Under the pieces are notes generated by a model. That model saw nothing but the letters and a program-made list of their open reading frames with translations, was not told the origin of the DNA and did not search any database. From SBBG01 sp033717875 (lineage in GTDB: Bacteria > Pseudomonadota > Gammaproteobacteria > Ga0077554 > Ga007554): a stretch of 64,000 bases of DNA. The position numbers were made by a program, and so were the translations under genes. Shown here one piece after another: positions 41,702 to 49,411 of this stretch (within the stretch, counting starts at the first letter, position 1; every line of letters starts with the position of its first letter). The stretch is from the NCBI GenBank assembly GCA_033717875.1, contig JADDKJ010000005.1:1-64000 (forward strand), in the 5' to 3' direction.

Positions 41702-42303
41702 TCAGGCACGGTCGGCGGCCTTGTCGGTGAGGCGGTCGAGGGTCTGGTCGAGGTGGCGGGCATCGCCGCGTGTGCCGATGGCAATCACGGACAGCAGCCG
41801 TGCATCGCGTGCCGCATCAAGGCGCGCCGTCGCTTTGATGAAGCCGCGCACCTGCGCCAACGTGTAGTCGAGGATGTCCGGCAGGCGGTGGCCGTGCTCG
41901 ATCAGGTGCTGGACGGCGTCGAACCAGCCACCGCTTTCACGATGGGCGGCAGCTTCACTTGGCCGAACAGACCGTCGAGCTTCGGGATCACCGTCCGGGT
42001 AAAAAAATCGGCGTTCACCTCGATCACTTTGGCCGCCAGCAGGATCGCCTCGTCGGCGGCCAGCTCGTCGATCCACGCGCGGGGTTTGCCGACGGCAATG
42101 GCGATGGCCGACAACAGGTCGTCGCCACGTTCGCCGAACAGCGCCAGCCAGTCGATCTCGGTGGCGGTGAGCTGCTGCATCACCGGCGAGATCGCCCGCA
42201 GGAAGGCGGGCATCTGCCCGACCTTCAGCGGCTTGATGGCCAGCGGCTCGCCGTCGATGACCAGTTCGACGGACTGCGGAATCAGGGTGTCCAGATCACT
42301 CAT
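41702..42303 (-). CDS. Tail assembly chaperone, frameshift product (GT-like)
   Basis: Translation starts at 42303 as in the shorter product, then slips back one base at the T run 42007-42001 (minus strand T_TTT_TTT in codons GAT TTT TTT) and goes on in the -1 frame to 41702. The product is about 200 residues; the added part reads ESGGWFDAVQHLIEHGHRLP and onward to DKAADRA. The -1 frame is open across the whole overlap. This is the arrangement of gpG/gpGT of lambda. The frameshift is inferred from sequence. Confidence 0.7.
41902..42303 (-). CDS. Tail assembly chaperone (G-like)
   Basis: 133 residues from ATG 42303 (ATG 42315 also possible). Begins MSDLDTLIPQSVELVIDGEP and shows a helix-rich chaperone body (AFLRAISPVMQQLTATEIDW). 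It follows the tail tube gene and precedes the tape measure region, the fixed place of tail chaperones. It should bind the tape measure protein during tail assembly. Confidence 0.75.
   Translation of the reverse strand: MSDLDTLIPQSVELVIDGEPLAIKPLKVGQMPAFLRAISPVMQQLTATEIDWLALFGERGDDLLSAIAIAVGKPRAWIDELAADEAILLAAKVIEVNADFFTRTVIPKLDGLFGQVKLPPIVKAVAGSTPSST
42001..42007 (-). promoter_or_regulatory. Programmed -1 frameshift site T_TTT_TTT
   Basis: Seven T on the minus strand, read as GAT TTT TTT ACC in the G frame. Both P- and A-site tRNAs can re-pair after a one-base slip. It lies about 100 bases before the G stop codon. Confidence 0.7.
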
Positions 42304-42314
42304 AGTGGCCCCCA

Positions 42315-43067
42315 TCAGAGTTGCACGATGCGGCCGAACTGGCCCAGCACCGCGTCGAAGGGCTTGGTGGTGTCGGCCAGCAGCGAACCTTCCAGCTCGA
42401 ACTTGTTGTACTCGTCCGAGATGAAAGAGATTTCCTTCAGCGGATCGAAGGCCACACGGTAGAGCTCGACCAGCACCTTGGCATTGCCCTGCGCGGTGTT
42501 GATGCCTTCGAGCCGCAGGAAGCGTTCCGGCAGCGCCTGCGTGAAGATGCCGATCTCGGTGGCGATGCCATAGCCGTAACTGGCCTTGAACGGCGCGGTG
42601 AAGCCGGTGGTATCCAGAAACTGGAGGGCACCGAAGTCCAGGTCGGCGGTGTAGTTCGTGCCCAGCGCCAGGGTGGCTGGTGTGCCCGCCGAATCCACCA
42701 CCACCAGAGACGAGACCTTGGGGTGGGCGAGGAAGTAGCGGTCGCCAGCAATCGGCGTGGCACCGCCCACCGGTTCGGCGGTGACCGTGCCCGGCGTGCC
42801 GACGACGTGGTTGCCGTAGAGGGCCAGCGCGAGGTTCTCCTTGGTGAATTCCTCGATGGTGAGGTTCACGGTGGCGGACTTCTGCTTGACCATCCGGTGA
42901 TCGAGCGAGCGCTGGCCGGTCTGGCTCTCGTAGTGCTCCAGCACGTCGGTCTTGAGGGACAGCTTCAGCTCGGCGACGTTGCCGGGCGAGCGCACTTCGA
43001 TGGGAAGGCCGCCGGTGTCGCGCTTGCCGAGGAAGACGCGGCCTTGAAAACTGGCGTAGGTGCTCAT
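42315..43067 (-). CDS. Major tail tube protein
   Basis: 250 residues starting MSTYASFQGRVFLGKRDTGG. Beta-rich with a central EPVGGATPIAGDRYFLAHP and the end FELEGSLLADTTKPFDAVLG, as in siphophage tail tube proteins. Its place directly before the tail chaperones in transcription order supports the call. It overlaps the next upstream gene by 4 bp. Confidence 0.8.
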   Translation of the reverse strand: MSTYASFQGRVFLGKRDTGGLPIEVRSPGNVAELKLSLKTDVLEHYESQTGQRSLDHRMVKQKSATVNLTIEEFTKENLALALYGNHVVGTPGTVTAEPVGGATPIAGDRYFLAHPKVSSLVVVDSAGTPATLALGTNYTADLDFGALQFLDTTGFTAPFKASYGYGIATEIGIFTQALPERFLRLEGINTAQGNAKVLVELYRVAFDPLKEISFISDEYNKFELEGSLLADTTKPFDAVLGQFGRIVQL

Positions 43068-43273
43068 TGCTTGGGTTCCTTGCGTTGGAGGGGTTTGGGT
43101 TCAGGGTCAGTGATGGGTTCTCGGGCGGGGGCGGTCGGCTCCGGGGTGGCGATACCGTGCGCGATCAGCCAGTCGGCCGATGTCGCATCGATCTCGATCC
43201 GGTCACCGACGCCATACGCCTTGCCCGCGTGAGTGTGCGGGCGTGTCAGGACAAATTGGGTCATAGGGGTCAT
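43064..43273 (-). CDS. Small phage protein (DUF7210-like)
   Basis: 69 residues: a short folded part (FVLTRPHTHAGKAYGVGDRIEID ... ADWLIAHGIA) and a Pro/Glu/Lys-rich tail. Such small proteins are common between tail completion and tail tube genes. Role unknown. Confidence 0.6.
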   Translation of the reverse strand: MTPMTQFVLTRPHTHAGKAYGVGDRIEIDATSADWLIAHGIATPEPTAPAREPITDPEPKPLQRKEPKQ

Positions 43274-43719
43274 CCAAGGGTTGAAAGGTCATTGGCCAGC
43301 GTCCGGTACGTGATGCGGTAGCGCGCCGGGAGGGCCACGGCCACCGCATCGGCGTCCTCCACCTCCCACTCGCTCTCCTGTTCACGGATGCCGAGCGCCA
43401 ACCCGCCGAACGTGCCGTCCGCGAACAAGGCGGCGTGGACGGCGGTGAGCAGGCGGTCGGCCTCGGCTTCTGGAGACGCCGGTGGAATGGCCCGGGCGAG
43501 CGCGACGACGCGGACGGTGAGTTCGCGCGTGACGCGGTCGTTGGCACGTTCGGTGATGGACTCGGACTCGGGAAACACCACCAACGCCGGGCATTGCTCG
43601 CGGCTGATGGCCACCGTGGGCGAGCGGTGCAGCGTGGCCCCGAGCCCTTCGACCGCAGGACGGGCAGCCGCCATCACCGCCAGCAGAATCCGCTCGCGGA
43701 TCGAGTTGCCTGCAGTCAT
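43270..43719 (-). CDS. Tail terminator protein (gpU-like)
   Basis: 149 residues starting MTAGNSIRERILLAVMAAARP. Alternating helix and strand with TRELTVRVVALARA and a C-terminal ARYRITYRTLAND, as in minor tail protein U. It lies two genes before the tail tube, where the tail terminator is expected. Confidence 0.65.
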   Translation of the reverse strand: MTAGNSIRERILLAVMAAARPAVEGLGATLHRSPTVAISREQCPALVVFPESESITERANDRVTRELTVRVVALARAIPPASPEAEADRLLTAVHAALFADGTFGGLALGIREQESEWEVEDADAVAVALPARYRITYRTLANDLSTLG

Positions 43720-43732
43720 GTTGCGATGGGGT

Positions 43733-44035
43733 TTACAGCCGGGTGAGCCTGGCGCGGATCTCGGCGCCGTCGCCCACGGCCCGGATGTCGCGCACCTGGA
43801 AAGCCGTGCCGCCGATCTCGACGGTTTCGCGCGCCGCGAGTCCTTTGAGAGCCGTGTCCGGGTAGGACATCACGTACTCGGTGCTCAGGGTCAGGCCGTC
43901 GAGCACGGTGTCATCCGGCGCGGCAAAGCCGACCGGATAGGCCTGCGGCGGGGAACCGTCCGAAGGACGCCAGAGGCAGTCCTTCAGCAGCCCCGCGTTG
44001 GCGGCCGCCTCATAGATCAGGGCGAGCAGACTCAT
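43733..44035 (-). CDS. Head-tail joining protein (gpFII-like)
   Basis: 100 residues from ATG 44035. MSLLALIYEAAANAGLLKDC, then beta strands with VIYE-like start and FQVRDIRAVGDGAEIRARLTRL at the end. Small beta-barrel proteins of this type after the capsid gene form the head-tail connector. It overlaps the capsid gene by 4 bp. Confidence 0.6.
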   Translation of the reverse strand: MSLLALIYEAAANAGLLKDCLWRPSDGSPPQAYPVGFAAPDDTVLDGLTLSTEYVMSYPDTALKGLAARETVEIGGTAFQVRDIRAVGDGAEIRARLTRL

Positions 44036-45045
44036 ACGCCGCCACCCATGACCAGTTTGACCAGCACGCCCGGACGGTGGCACACCGGCAACGGGTTGGA
44101 TTGGGTGTGCAGATCCGTGCCACGGTCGAACTTGCGCGGTTCCTGCTTGGCATAAATCGTCTGTCCCAGCGTATTCGCGGTCTCATTGAAGTCGGCAGGC
44201 GCGAAATAGGTACCAAAGGTATCGATGGTGCCCAAGGGAAACGCATGGGCCTCGCCGGAGGCAATGAAACGGCGGCTTGTGCCGTTGGCGTCGGTCGCCT
44301 GGCCGCGGTATTCCTCGAAGGTGATGCCTCCATAGGTGAAACCGGCGCGCATGTCGTTGATCAACACGATGCCCTGCTGCCAGTGGGTATACGCCTCCCT
44401 GACCTTCGTGTGATCGGTCAGCGCATCGAAGAACTCCGGCGAGCACAGCACATGGACACCGGTCATGAACTCGCCCTTGAGGTTGTCCTCGAGGTGCCGC
44501 AGCACATCGGTACACTTCTTTTTGATATTGGCGCCGGCATTGCCCAGATCGAAATTCACCGTGGCCGGGGTGATCTCGAACTCGTCATAGAGGTCATAGA
44601 TCACCGAGCCATCGGCATCCAGGATCACGCCCTTCAAGGCGCCCATGCGCAGGTGCTCCAGGGTGATGGCGTGCTTGTTGCGCATCGTCTCGAGGTGGCG
44701 GGCCATCACCCCGGCGATCGATTCCATCTCGGTCTCCGAGCCGAAGGAACGGATGCCCTGGACTTCCTCGGGCAACACCACATCGTCGTGCGGGATGTGC
44801 GGAATGACGAACGAGCGAACCTTGCGCTTGCCACGCACGCCGACCGTGCCCGGGGACCCCGGCGGCATCGACGGCAGCAGATTGAGGACGCCGTTTTGTT
44901 CCTCGACGATCACCTGACGCGTGCGAACCGGCCTGGCCGGAAAAAGGTTCAGCTCCTCCATGCGTCCGTACCGGTTGGGGATCAGGTTGATGGCCGCCGT
45001 CATCGACGCCATCGAGAACGCCGGATTGATGAATGGGTTTTGCAT
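44032..45045 (-). CDS. Major capsid protein (lambda gpE family)
   Basis: 337 residues, the usual length for gpE. Recognisable parts: FSMASMTAAINLIPNRYGRM, FVIPHIPHDDVVLPEEVQG, KHAITLEHLRMGALKGVILD and a C-terminal CHRPGVLVKLVMGG. It forms the capsid shell with the decoration protein encoded next to it. Confidence 0.92.
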   Translation of the reverse strand: MQNPFINPAFSMASMTAAINLIPNRYGRMEELNLFPARPVRTRQVIVEEQNGVLNLLPSMPPGSPGTVGVRGKRKVRSFVIPHIPHDDVVLPEEVQGIRSFGSETEMESIAGVMARHLETMRNKHAITLEHLRMGALKGVILDADGSVIYDLYDEFEITPATVNFDLGNAGANIKKKCTDVLRHLEDNLKGEFMTGVHVLCSPEFFDALTDHTKVREAYTHWQQGIVLINDMRAGFTYGGITFEEYRGQATDANGTSRRFIASGEAHAFPLGTIDTFGTYFAPADFNETANTLGQTIYAKQEPRKFDRGTDLHTQSNPLPVCHRPGVLVKLVMGGGV

Positions 45046-45047
45046 GG

Positions 45048-45425
45048 TCAGACTCCTTGGCGAACGAGGACACCCAGCGCCTTGAGCTGGGCAAGGACGG
45101 CCTGTTGCTCGGCCGTGGTGATGCCGGTCGGCCAGTGCAGCGCGTGGTCGGAGACGATGGCATGACGTGCCACCATCAGCCCGTCGTCGCGGTCGGCCAG
45201 AGGGGCGTCGGCGTCCTGCATCAGCACGCCCGCGGCGTACTGGCTGCCATCGGTGGCGCTGGGGTCGATCTGCTTGACCTTGCCCGTGGCGGTCACCCTG
45301 CCGAGGACGGCGCCCAGGGACAGGCTTTGACCGGCGGCGACGGTGACGCGGTCACGCGAATACAGGTTGGGCGCCTCGTATTTCAGGAGGTCGCCGAGGT
45401 TGAGAGGTTCTTTGATCGCGGGCAT
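45048..45425 (-). CDS. Head decoration protein (lambda gpD-like)
   Basis: 125 residues. LYSRDRVTVAAGQSLSLGAVLGRVT and YAAGVLMQDADAP are typical of gpD-type proteins that cap the three-fold axes of lambda-like heads. Located between protease/scaffold and capsid genes as in lambda. Confidence 0.88.
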   Translation of the reverse strand: MPAIKEPLNLGDLLKYEAPNLYSRDRVTVAAGQSLSLGAVLGRVTATGKVKQIDPSATDGSQYAAGVLMQDADAPLADRDDGLMVARHAIVSDHALHWPTGITTAEQQAVLAQLKALGVLVRQGV

Positions 45426-45443
45426 GGAAGGCTCCTGTCGGGC

Positions 45444-45791
45444 TTACTGGGCGCCCAGGCGGTTCTTGACGGCCTGGATCAACGGGTTGTGGGGAGAGGC
45501 GGGATGGCCAGCGCTGCTCATCGGCATGACCGACTGCGGGTCGATGCGGCTGACGATCTCGGGACTGGCGTCGGCCTGTGCGGCCAGCAACTGGCTGCGC
45601 ACCTTGGCGGGCGACGCCTGCGCCTCGAGGAAGCCCGCGATCAGGTCGGTGCGCCCGGCCAGCGTGCAGGTCTGGGCGATTTCGGTGGCGTCGGCCACGG
45701 TCATTGTGGCGGTGGCCGCCGATTGAGAAGAATGGCCAGCAGGATCAGCAGCAGGCCGGTCAGGAGCAGCGGGGTCGGGTAGATCATTCAT
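45444..45791 (-). CDS. Nested capsid scaffold protein (Nu3-like)
   Basis: 115 residues from an in-frame ATG at 45791 (MNDLPDPAAPDRPAADP), preceded on the minus strand by ACGGAG at 6 bp, a good ribosome site. It equals the C-terminal part of the protease. Internal starts of this kind give the scaffold in lambda. Confidence 0.65.
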   Translation of the reverse strand: MNDLPDPAAPDRPAADPAGHSSQSAATATMTVADATEIAQTCTLAGRTDLIAGFLEAQASPAKVRSQLLAAQADASPEIVSRIDPQSVMPMSSAGHPASPHNPLIQAVKNRLGAQ

Positions 45792-46679
45792 CGGAAACTC
45801 CGTAGTGAGGTTGATAAAAGAACCCGAAGCCGTCGCTTTCAGCTTCGGGGGCGAAGAAAGGGTTTGTGTCAGTTGCAGGAGCGCGTCGTCGAAGGTGCCG
45901 ACGGCGTCGGCCAGCCCTGCTGACACAGCGTCCTTGCCGAAGAACAGACCGGCTTCGGTGTCGCGCACGGCGGATGCCTCGATGCCCCGGTGGCGGGCCA
46001 CCGTCTCGACGAACAGGCCATAGACACGATTCACCTCGGCCGTGAGGAAGGCGTGGGCTGCGCTCGACATCGGCGCGTGCGGGTTGAGGTCGTTCTTGCG
46101 ATCCCCGGCGAACACCGCCGTGTAGCGAACGCCGTCCTGGGCATCCTTCTCTGACTGGTCGACGTGCATCGCGATGACGCCAATCGAGCCGACACCACCG
46201 GTGCGCGACACGAACACCTTGCTGGCAGCAGATGCCAGTGCGTAGGCGGCCGAGAAGGCCATGTCATTGGCCACGGCCCAGACCGGCTTGACGCTGGACG
46301 CCGCACGGATGCGGTCGGCCAGATCGAACACGCCGCCCGACTCGCCACCCGGTGAATCGACGTCGAGCAGGATCGCGGCGACATCCGGGCTGGCCAGCGC
46401 GGCGTCCAGCTGCGCGCTGAGACCGGCGTAGCTGGTCAAGCCGGATTCAGCTTCCAGGCCGACGGTGCGCCGCACCAGCATGCCGTGGATCGGGATGACC
46501 GCTACACCGGGGATCTGGGTGGACGCCGGGCGTGCAAGTGGCGTGAAGGCGGTCGGAGCAGCCAGATCAGCCAAGCCGACCCGGGAGCCGAGCACGGCCA
46601 GGATCACGTCGAGTTTCGGGCGATGGATCGCCAGCGGCACACCGAACAGGCGTGCCGCCAGATGGGGCAACAGGGTCAT
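45444..46679 (-). CDS. Head maturation protease, S49 family (lambda gpC-like), with C-terminal scaffold
   Basis: 411 residues. The S49/SppA core (about 50-270) has VIPIHGMLVRRT, LLDVDSPGGESGG, the nucleophile Ser region GGVGSIGVIAMHVDQ and a Lys region later. After residue 295 the sequence becomes Pro/Ala/Asp-rich and helical, the scaffold part, with its own start codon inside. As in lambda C/Nu3, the protease should cut scaffold and itself during head maturation. Confidence 0.9.
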   Translation of the reverse strand: MTLLPHLAARLFGVPLAIHRPKLDVILAVLGSRVGLADLAAPTAFTPLARPASTQIPGVAVIPIHGMLVRRTVGLEAESGLTSYAGLSAQLDAALASPDVAAILLDVDSPGGESGGVFDLADRIRAASSVKPVWAVANDMAFSAAYALASAASKVFVSRTGGVGSIGVIAMHVDQSEKDAQDGVRYTAVFAGDRKNDLNPHAPMSSAAHAFLTAEVNRVYGLFVETVARHRGIEASAVRDTEAGLFFGKDAVSAGLADAVGTFDDALLQLTQTLSSPPKLKATASGSFINLTTEFPMNDLPDPAAPDRPAADPAGHSSQSAATATMTVADATEIAQTCTLAGRTDLIAGFLEAQASPAKVRSQLLAAQADASPEIVSRIDPQSVMPMSSAGHPASPHNPLIQAVKNRLGAQ

Positions 46680-46765
46680 GTCAACCTCCGCCGAGCCACC
46701 TCAAGGAGGCTGAAGCCCCCTCGGGGGGCAGCGAACAAAGTGAGCGTGGGGGTCATATCTTTCCT

Positions 46766-48289
46766 TCAGGCGGACGATGAGCTGCCGCTTTGCGTGGCGT
46801 CGGCAGCGTTCTTGTTCGGGGAGGCAGAGCCGCCGTCCTTGGAAGTACGGCGCGGGTCGGAGTCGAGGATCAACCCGAGGTCGTCGGCGCGCTGGTTGTC
46901 GGCGGCGATCTCGCGGTCGACGTCTTCGGCGTCGTAGCCGAAGGCCGAGATGGCTTCCGAGCGGCTCATCAGGCCCGCGCGGATGGCCAGCAGCATGGCC
47001 TTGAACTCCTTCTCCGGATCGACCCACTGCCAGCCCTGGGGAATCCACTTCACCTGCAGGTACTGGCGGCGACGGGCTGGGCCGCCACGCGCGAATCCGG
47101 GGGCTTCGAGGCTACCTGCGAGCACGGCCTGCTTCATCCACGCCGCCCACACCGGACGGCACATCTGATGGACGAGCACACCGTGCTGCACCATCTCGCA
47201 GCGACGCCGGAACTCCAGCATCCCGGCGCGGATGGACGAGTAGTTCACGCCGGTCAGGTCACCGGTCAACTGCTCGTAGGTGACGCCGATGGCGGCGGCG
47301 ACCGCGCGGAACTGGGTGCGCAGGAACTCGCCATACGAGCCACCGACGTCGGCCGGGTCAGAAAACTTGATGTCCTCGCCGGGCTCCAATATCTGCAAGG
47401 TGCCCGGTTCCAGACCGGCCAACGCGATGCCATCGCCATCGGCAGCACCTTCACCCATCAGGTTGTCCTCGGGGTTCTGGCGCGTCACGAAGCCCGCAAA
47501 CATCGCGGCGGTCTTCTTGCGCACCAGCTCGGCGTCGTCGTACTGGTCGAGTTCGTTGAGCTTGACCAAGGCCCGCGACAACCACGGCTCGCCCCGGATC
47601 TGGCCGGGACGCAGGACGCGGAACAGGTGGATGATTTCCTTCGCATCGATGCGCACCGTGTCGTTACTGATCGAACTGGCGCCCTGGCCCGACATCGGGG
47701 CCAGGCGCCCGTCCTCGGGGTGCGAGCGGTACAGGTGGTAGGCCACGCGCCGCCCCAGCCCGTCGAATTCGATGCCAGAGCGCACCACGTTGCCCGAAGG
47801 CAGATCGAGGTTGAGGCTGATCGGCAGGTGTTCGGGCTCCAGCAACTGCAATTGCAAGGGCACCACCAAGCCATCTTCCGGACGACGCGGGCGCAGCCGG
47901 ATCAGGCATTCACCGCCCTCGAGCATCGCGCGGCAGGCCAGCGCCTGCAGGCCGTAGAAGTCGGTCTGGCCTGCGGCATCCGCTTCCTCCGTCCAGTCAC
48001 GCCACAGCGCCTGGACGTCGGCCTTGAAGCGCTCATCGCTTGCCAGGCTCTGCGGCTTGATGCCGGTGCCGACCGCGTTGGCGACGAAGGCCTCGATACC
48101 GGCCTGCGCCCAGGCATTGCGGCGCACGAGGTCGCGGCTCTTGATGCGCAATTCGGTGTTGGTCGCCAGCATCGCAGCAACGGCACCCGGGTTGCCGGGC
48201 ATCCAAGCCAACGAACGGCGGCCACGGCCAGCGGCCTCGTGAACCGGTGCTTGGCCGAACAGTCCTCGAATCTTCGAATACCAGGCCAT
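46766..48289 (-). CDS. Portal protein (lambda gpB-like)
   Basis: 507 residues from ATG 48289 (MAWYSKIRGLFGQ); the open frame runs further upstream but overlaps gpW there. Typical portal parts are RDLVRRNAWAQAGIEAFVAN, WTEEADAAGQTDFYGLQ, EIIHLFRVLRPGQIRG, TGVNYSSIRAGMLEFRR and WIPQGWQWVDPEKE. Twelve copies would form the DNA entry ring. The 86 bp after it (46680-46765) hold no gene. Confidence 0.92.
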   Translation of the reverse strand: MAWYSKIRGLFGQAPVHEAAGRGRRSLAWMPGNPGAVAAMLATNTELRIKSRDLVRRNAWAQAGIEAFVANAVGTGIKPQSLASDERFKADVQALWRDWTEEADAAGQTDFYGLQALACRAMLEGGECLIRLRPRRPEDGLVVPLQLQLLEPEHLPISLNLDLPSGNVVRSGIEFDGLGRRVAYHLYRSHPEDGRLAPMSGQGASSISNDTVRIDAKEIIHLFRVLRPGQIRGEPWLSRALVKLNELDQYDDAELVRKKTAAMFAGFVTRQNPEDNLMGEGAADGDGIALAGLEPGTLQILEPGEDIKFSDPADVGGSYGEFLRTQFRAVAAAIGVTYEQLTGDLTGVNYSSIRAGMLEFRRRCEMVQHGVLVHQMCRPVWAAWMKQAVLAGSLEAPGFARGGPARRRQYLQVKWIPQGWQWVDPEKEFKAMLLAIRAGLMSRSEAISAFGYDAEDVDREIAADNQRADDLGLILDSDPRRTSKDGGSASPNKNAADATQSGSSSSA

Positions 48290-48510
48290 CAGAACCCCTT
48301 CGCGGTCGTCACCCGGATCTGGCGCGGCGCACCCGGCCACAGCCCGGTGGCGGCGGCCTGCTCGAAAATGCCGCGCTTGACTTCGCGGATCGCGGCCTTC
48401 AGTTCGTCGACCGAGCGGTACTCGACCGTCTTGTCTTGATAAGTGACGCGGCGTTCGCCCTTGGCGAGCGCGGTCGTAAGTAGCAGGAGTTGGGTTTCTG
48501 TGTAGGCCAT
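48289..48510 (-). CDS. Head-tail connector protein (gpW-like)
   Basis: 73 residues, the length of gpW. LLLLTTALAKGERRVTYQDK and VEYRSVDELKAAIREVKRGI match the gpW family, which completes heads before tail joining. It shares single bases with both neighbours. Confidence 0.85.
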   Translation of the reverse strand: MAYTETQLLLLTTALAKGERRVTYQDKTVEYRSVDELKAAIREVKRGIFEQAAATGLWPGAPRQIRVTTAKGF

Positions 48511-48902
48511 CAGCGGTACACCACGAGGTTGATTTCAGAAGAGTCGTCAAACGACGCCGCAGCCGTCGCACAGGCGATGTCGACGTACTGCGCGGTCTTG
48601 AGGTCGGAGCTGGCACGCACGATGGCCAAGCGCTGCTGGCCGGTGTTGGTGCTGCTACGGGCGAGCGCCGTCCAGCAGTAGTTCGCATCCGGCATCGCTA
48701 CCGCGAAATGCACGCGGTACCGGCCTGCGGCCGTGCGCACCACGCTGGCGACGTTGTGCGCGCTGGCGATCCCGACCTGACCATTGACGTAGCCGAAGCT
48801 GACCCACACCCGGGCGATACCGGGATGCGTGGCGTCGATCTTGGTCTTGACCTCGAAGCCGATGCGCGCCGCCAAGGCGGCGATGCTGGACGCAAGGCTC
48901 AT
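48510..48902 (-). CDS. Phage structural protein (fibre-like), unknown
   Basis: 130 residues starting MSLASSIAALAARIGFEVKT; the rest is beta-rich with WVSFGYVNGQVGIASAHNV and ends in EINLVVYR. The style is that of tail-fibre end domains or head fibres. It lies between the terminase and gpW, where lambda has no such gene. Confidence 0.6.
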   Translation of the reverse strand: MSLASSIAALAARIGFEVKTKIDATHPGIARVWVSFGYVNGQVGIASAHNVASVVRTAAGRYRVHFAVAMPDANYCWTALARSSTNTGQQRLAIVRASSDLKTAQYVDIACATAAASFDDSSEINLVVYR

Positions 48903-49393
48903 CAGGCCAGCGCCGCCACGAACACCGCGACGAGGTCGGTGTCGGTGTTGCCGACATCGGCGCTTGCTGCCGCGCCGATGTTGGTGCGGGCCTGCAGCTG
49001 CTCAGCCACCGTCAAGGTCTGCGCGGCGTCGAATCGCACGCGGCGATTGACGGCGGCCAGCAGCGCATCGAGGCCGCTGGTGCCGTTTTGCAGCAGCTGC
49101 TGTATCTCGACCAGCGTGTCGTAGGCCGCATCGGCACCCCCGAGAATCTCGGTCTTGAGCGCATCGAGCAACGCGACGATCTTGTTCGACGAGTACGTGC
49201 TCGTGGGGGCAACATGCCCATCGTCAATGGCCGACGACGACACGACCGCCGCCTTGAGTTCGTTGATGGCCGCGACCAGACTCGACCTGTCGTTGGTGGA
49301 CAGGCTGGCCAGACTGCCCGCCGTCGCCCGGACGTCGTTGAACTCCTGGGCAACCCGGATGACCAGGCTCTCGATACGGGTGGCAAGACTCAT
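48902..49393 (-). CDS. Phage structural protein with fibre-like coiled coil, unknown
   Basis: 163 residues. LATRIESLVIRVAQEFNDVRA and SSLVAAINELKAAVVSSSAI are coiled-coil like; the end RRVRFDAAQTLTVAEQLQAR leads to TNIGAAASADVG, a motif of phage fibres. Its stop overlaps the next gene start. With the following gene it may form a head fibre or decoration. Confidence 0.6.
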   Translation of the reverse strand: MSLATRIESLVIRVAQEFNDVRATAGSLASLSTNDRSSLVAAINELKAAVVSSSAIDDGHVAPTSTYSSNKIVALLDALKTEILGGADAAYDTLVEIQQLLQNGTSGLDALLAAVNRRVRFDAAQTLTVAEQLQARTNIGAAASADVGNTDTDLVAVFVAALA

Positions 49394-49411
49394 GAAATGC
49401 TCCTCTGAAAA

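Noticed and set aside
46790..48439. A 549-codon + strand frame opposite the portal gene
   Set aside because: Shadow of the portal reading frame; no known motif in the translation.
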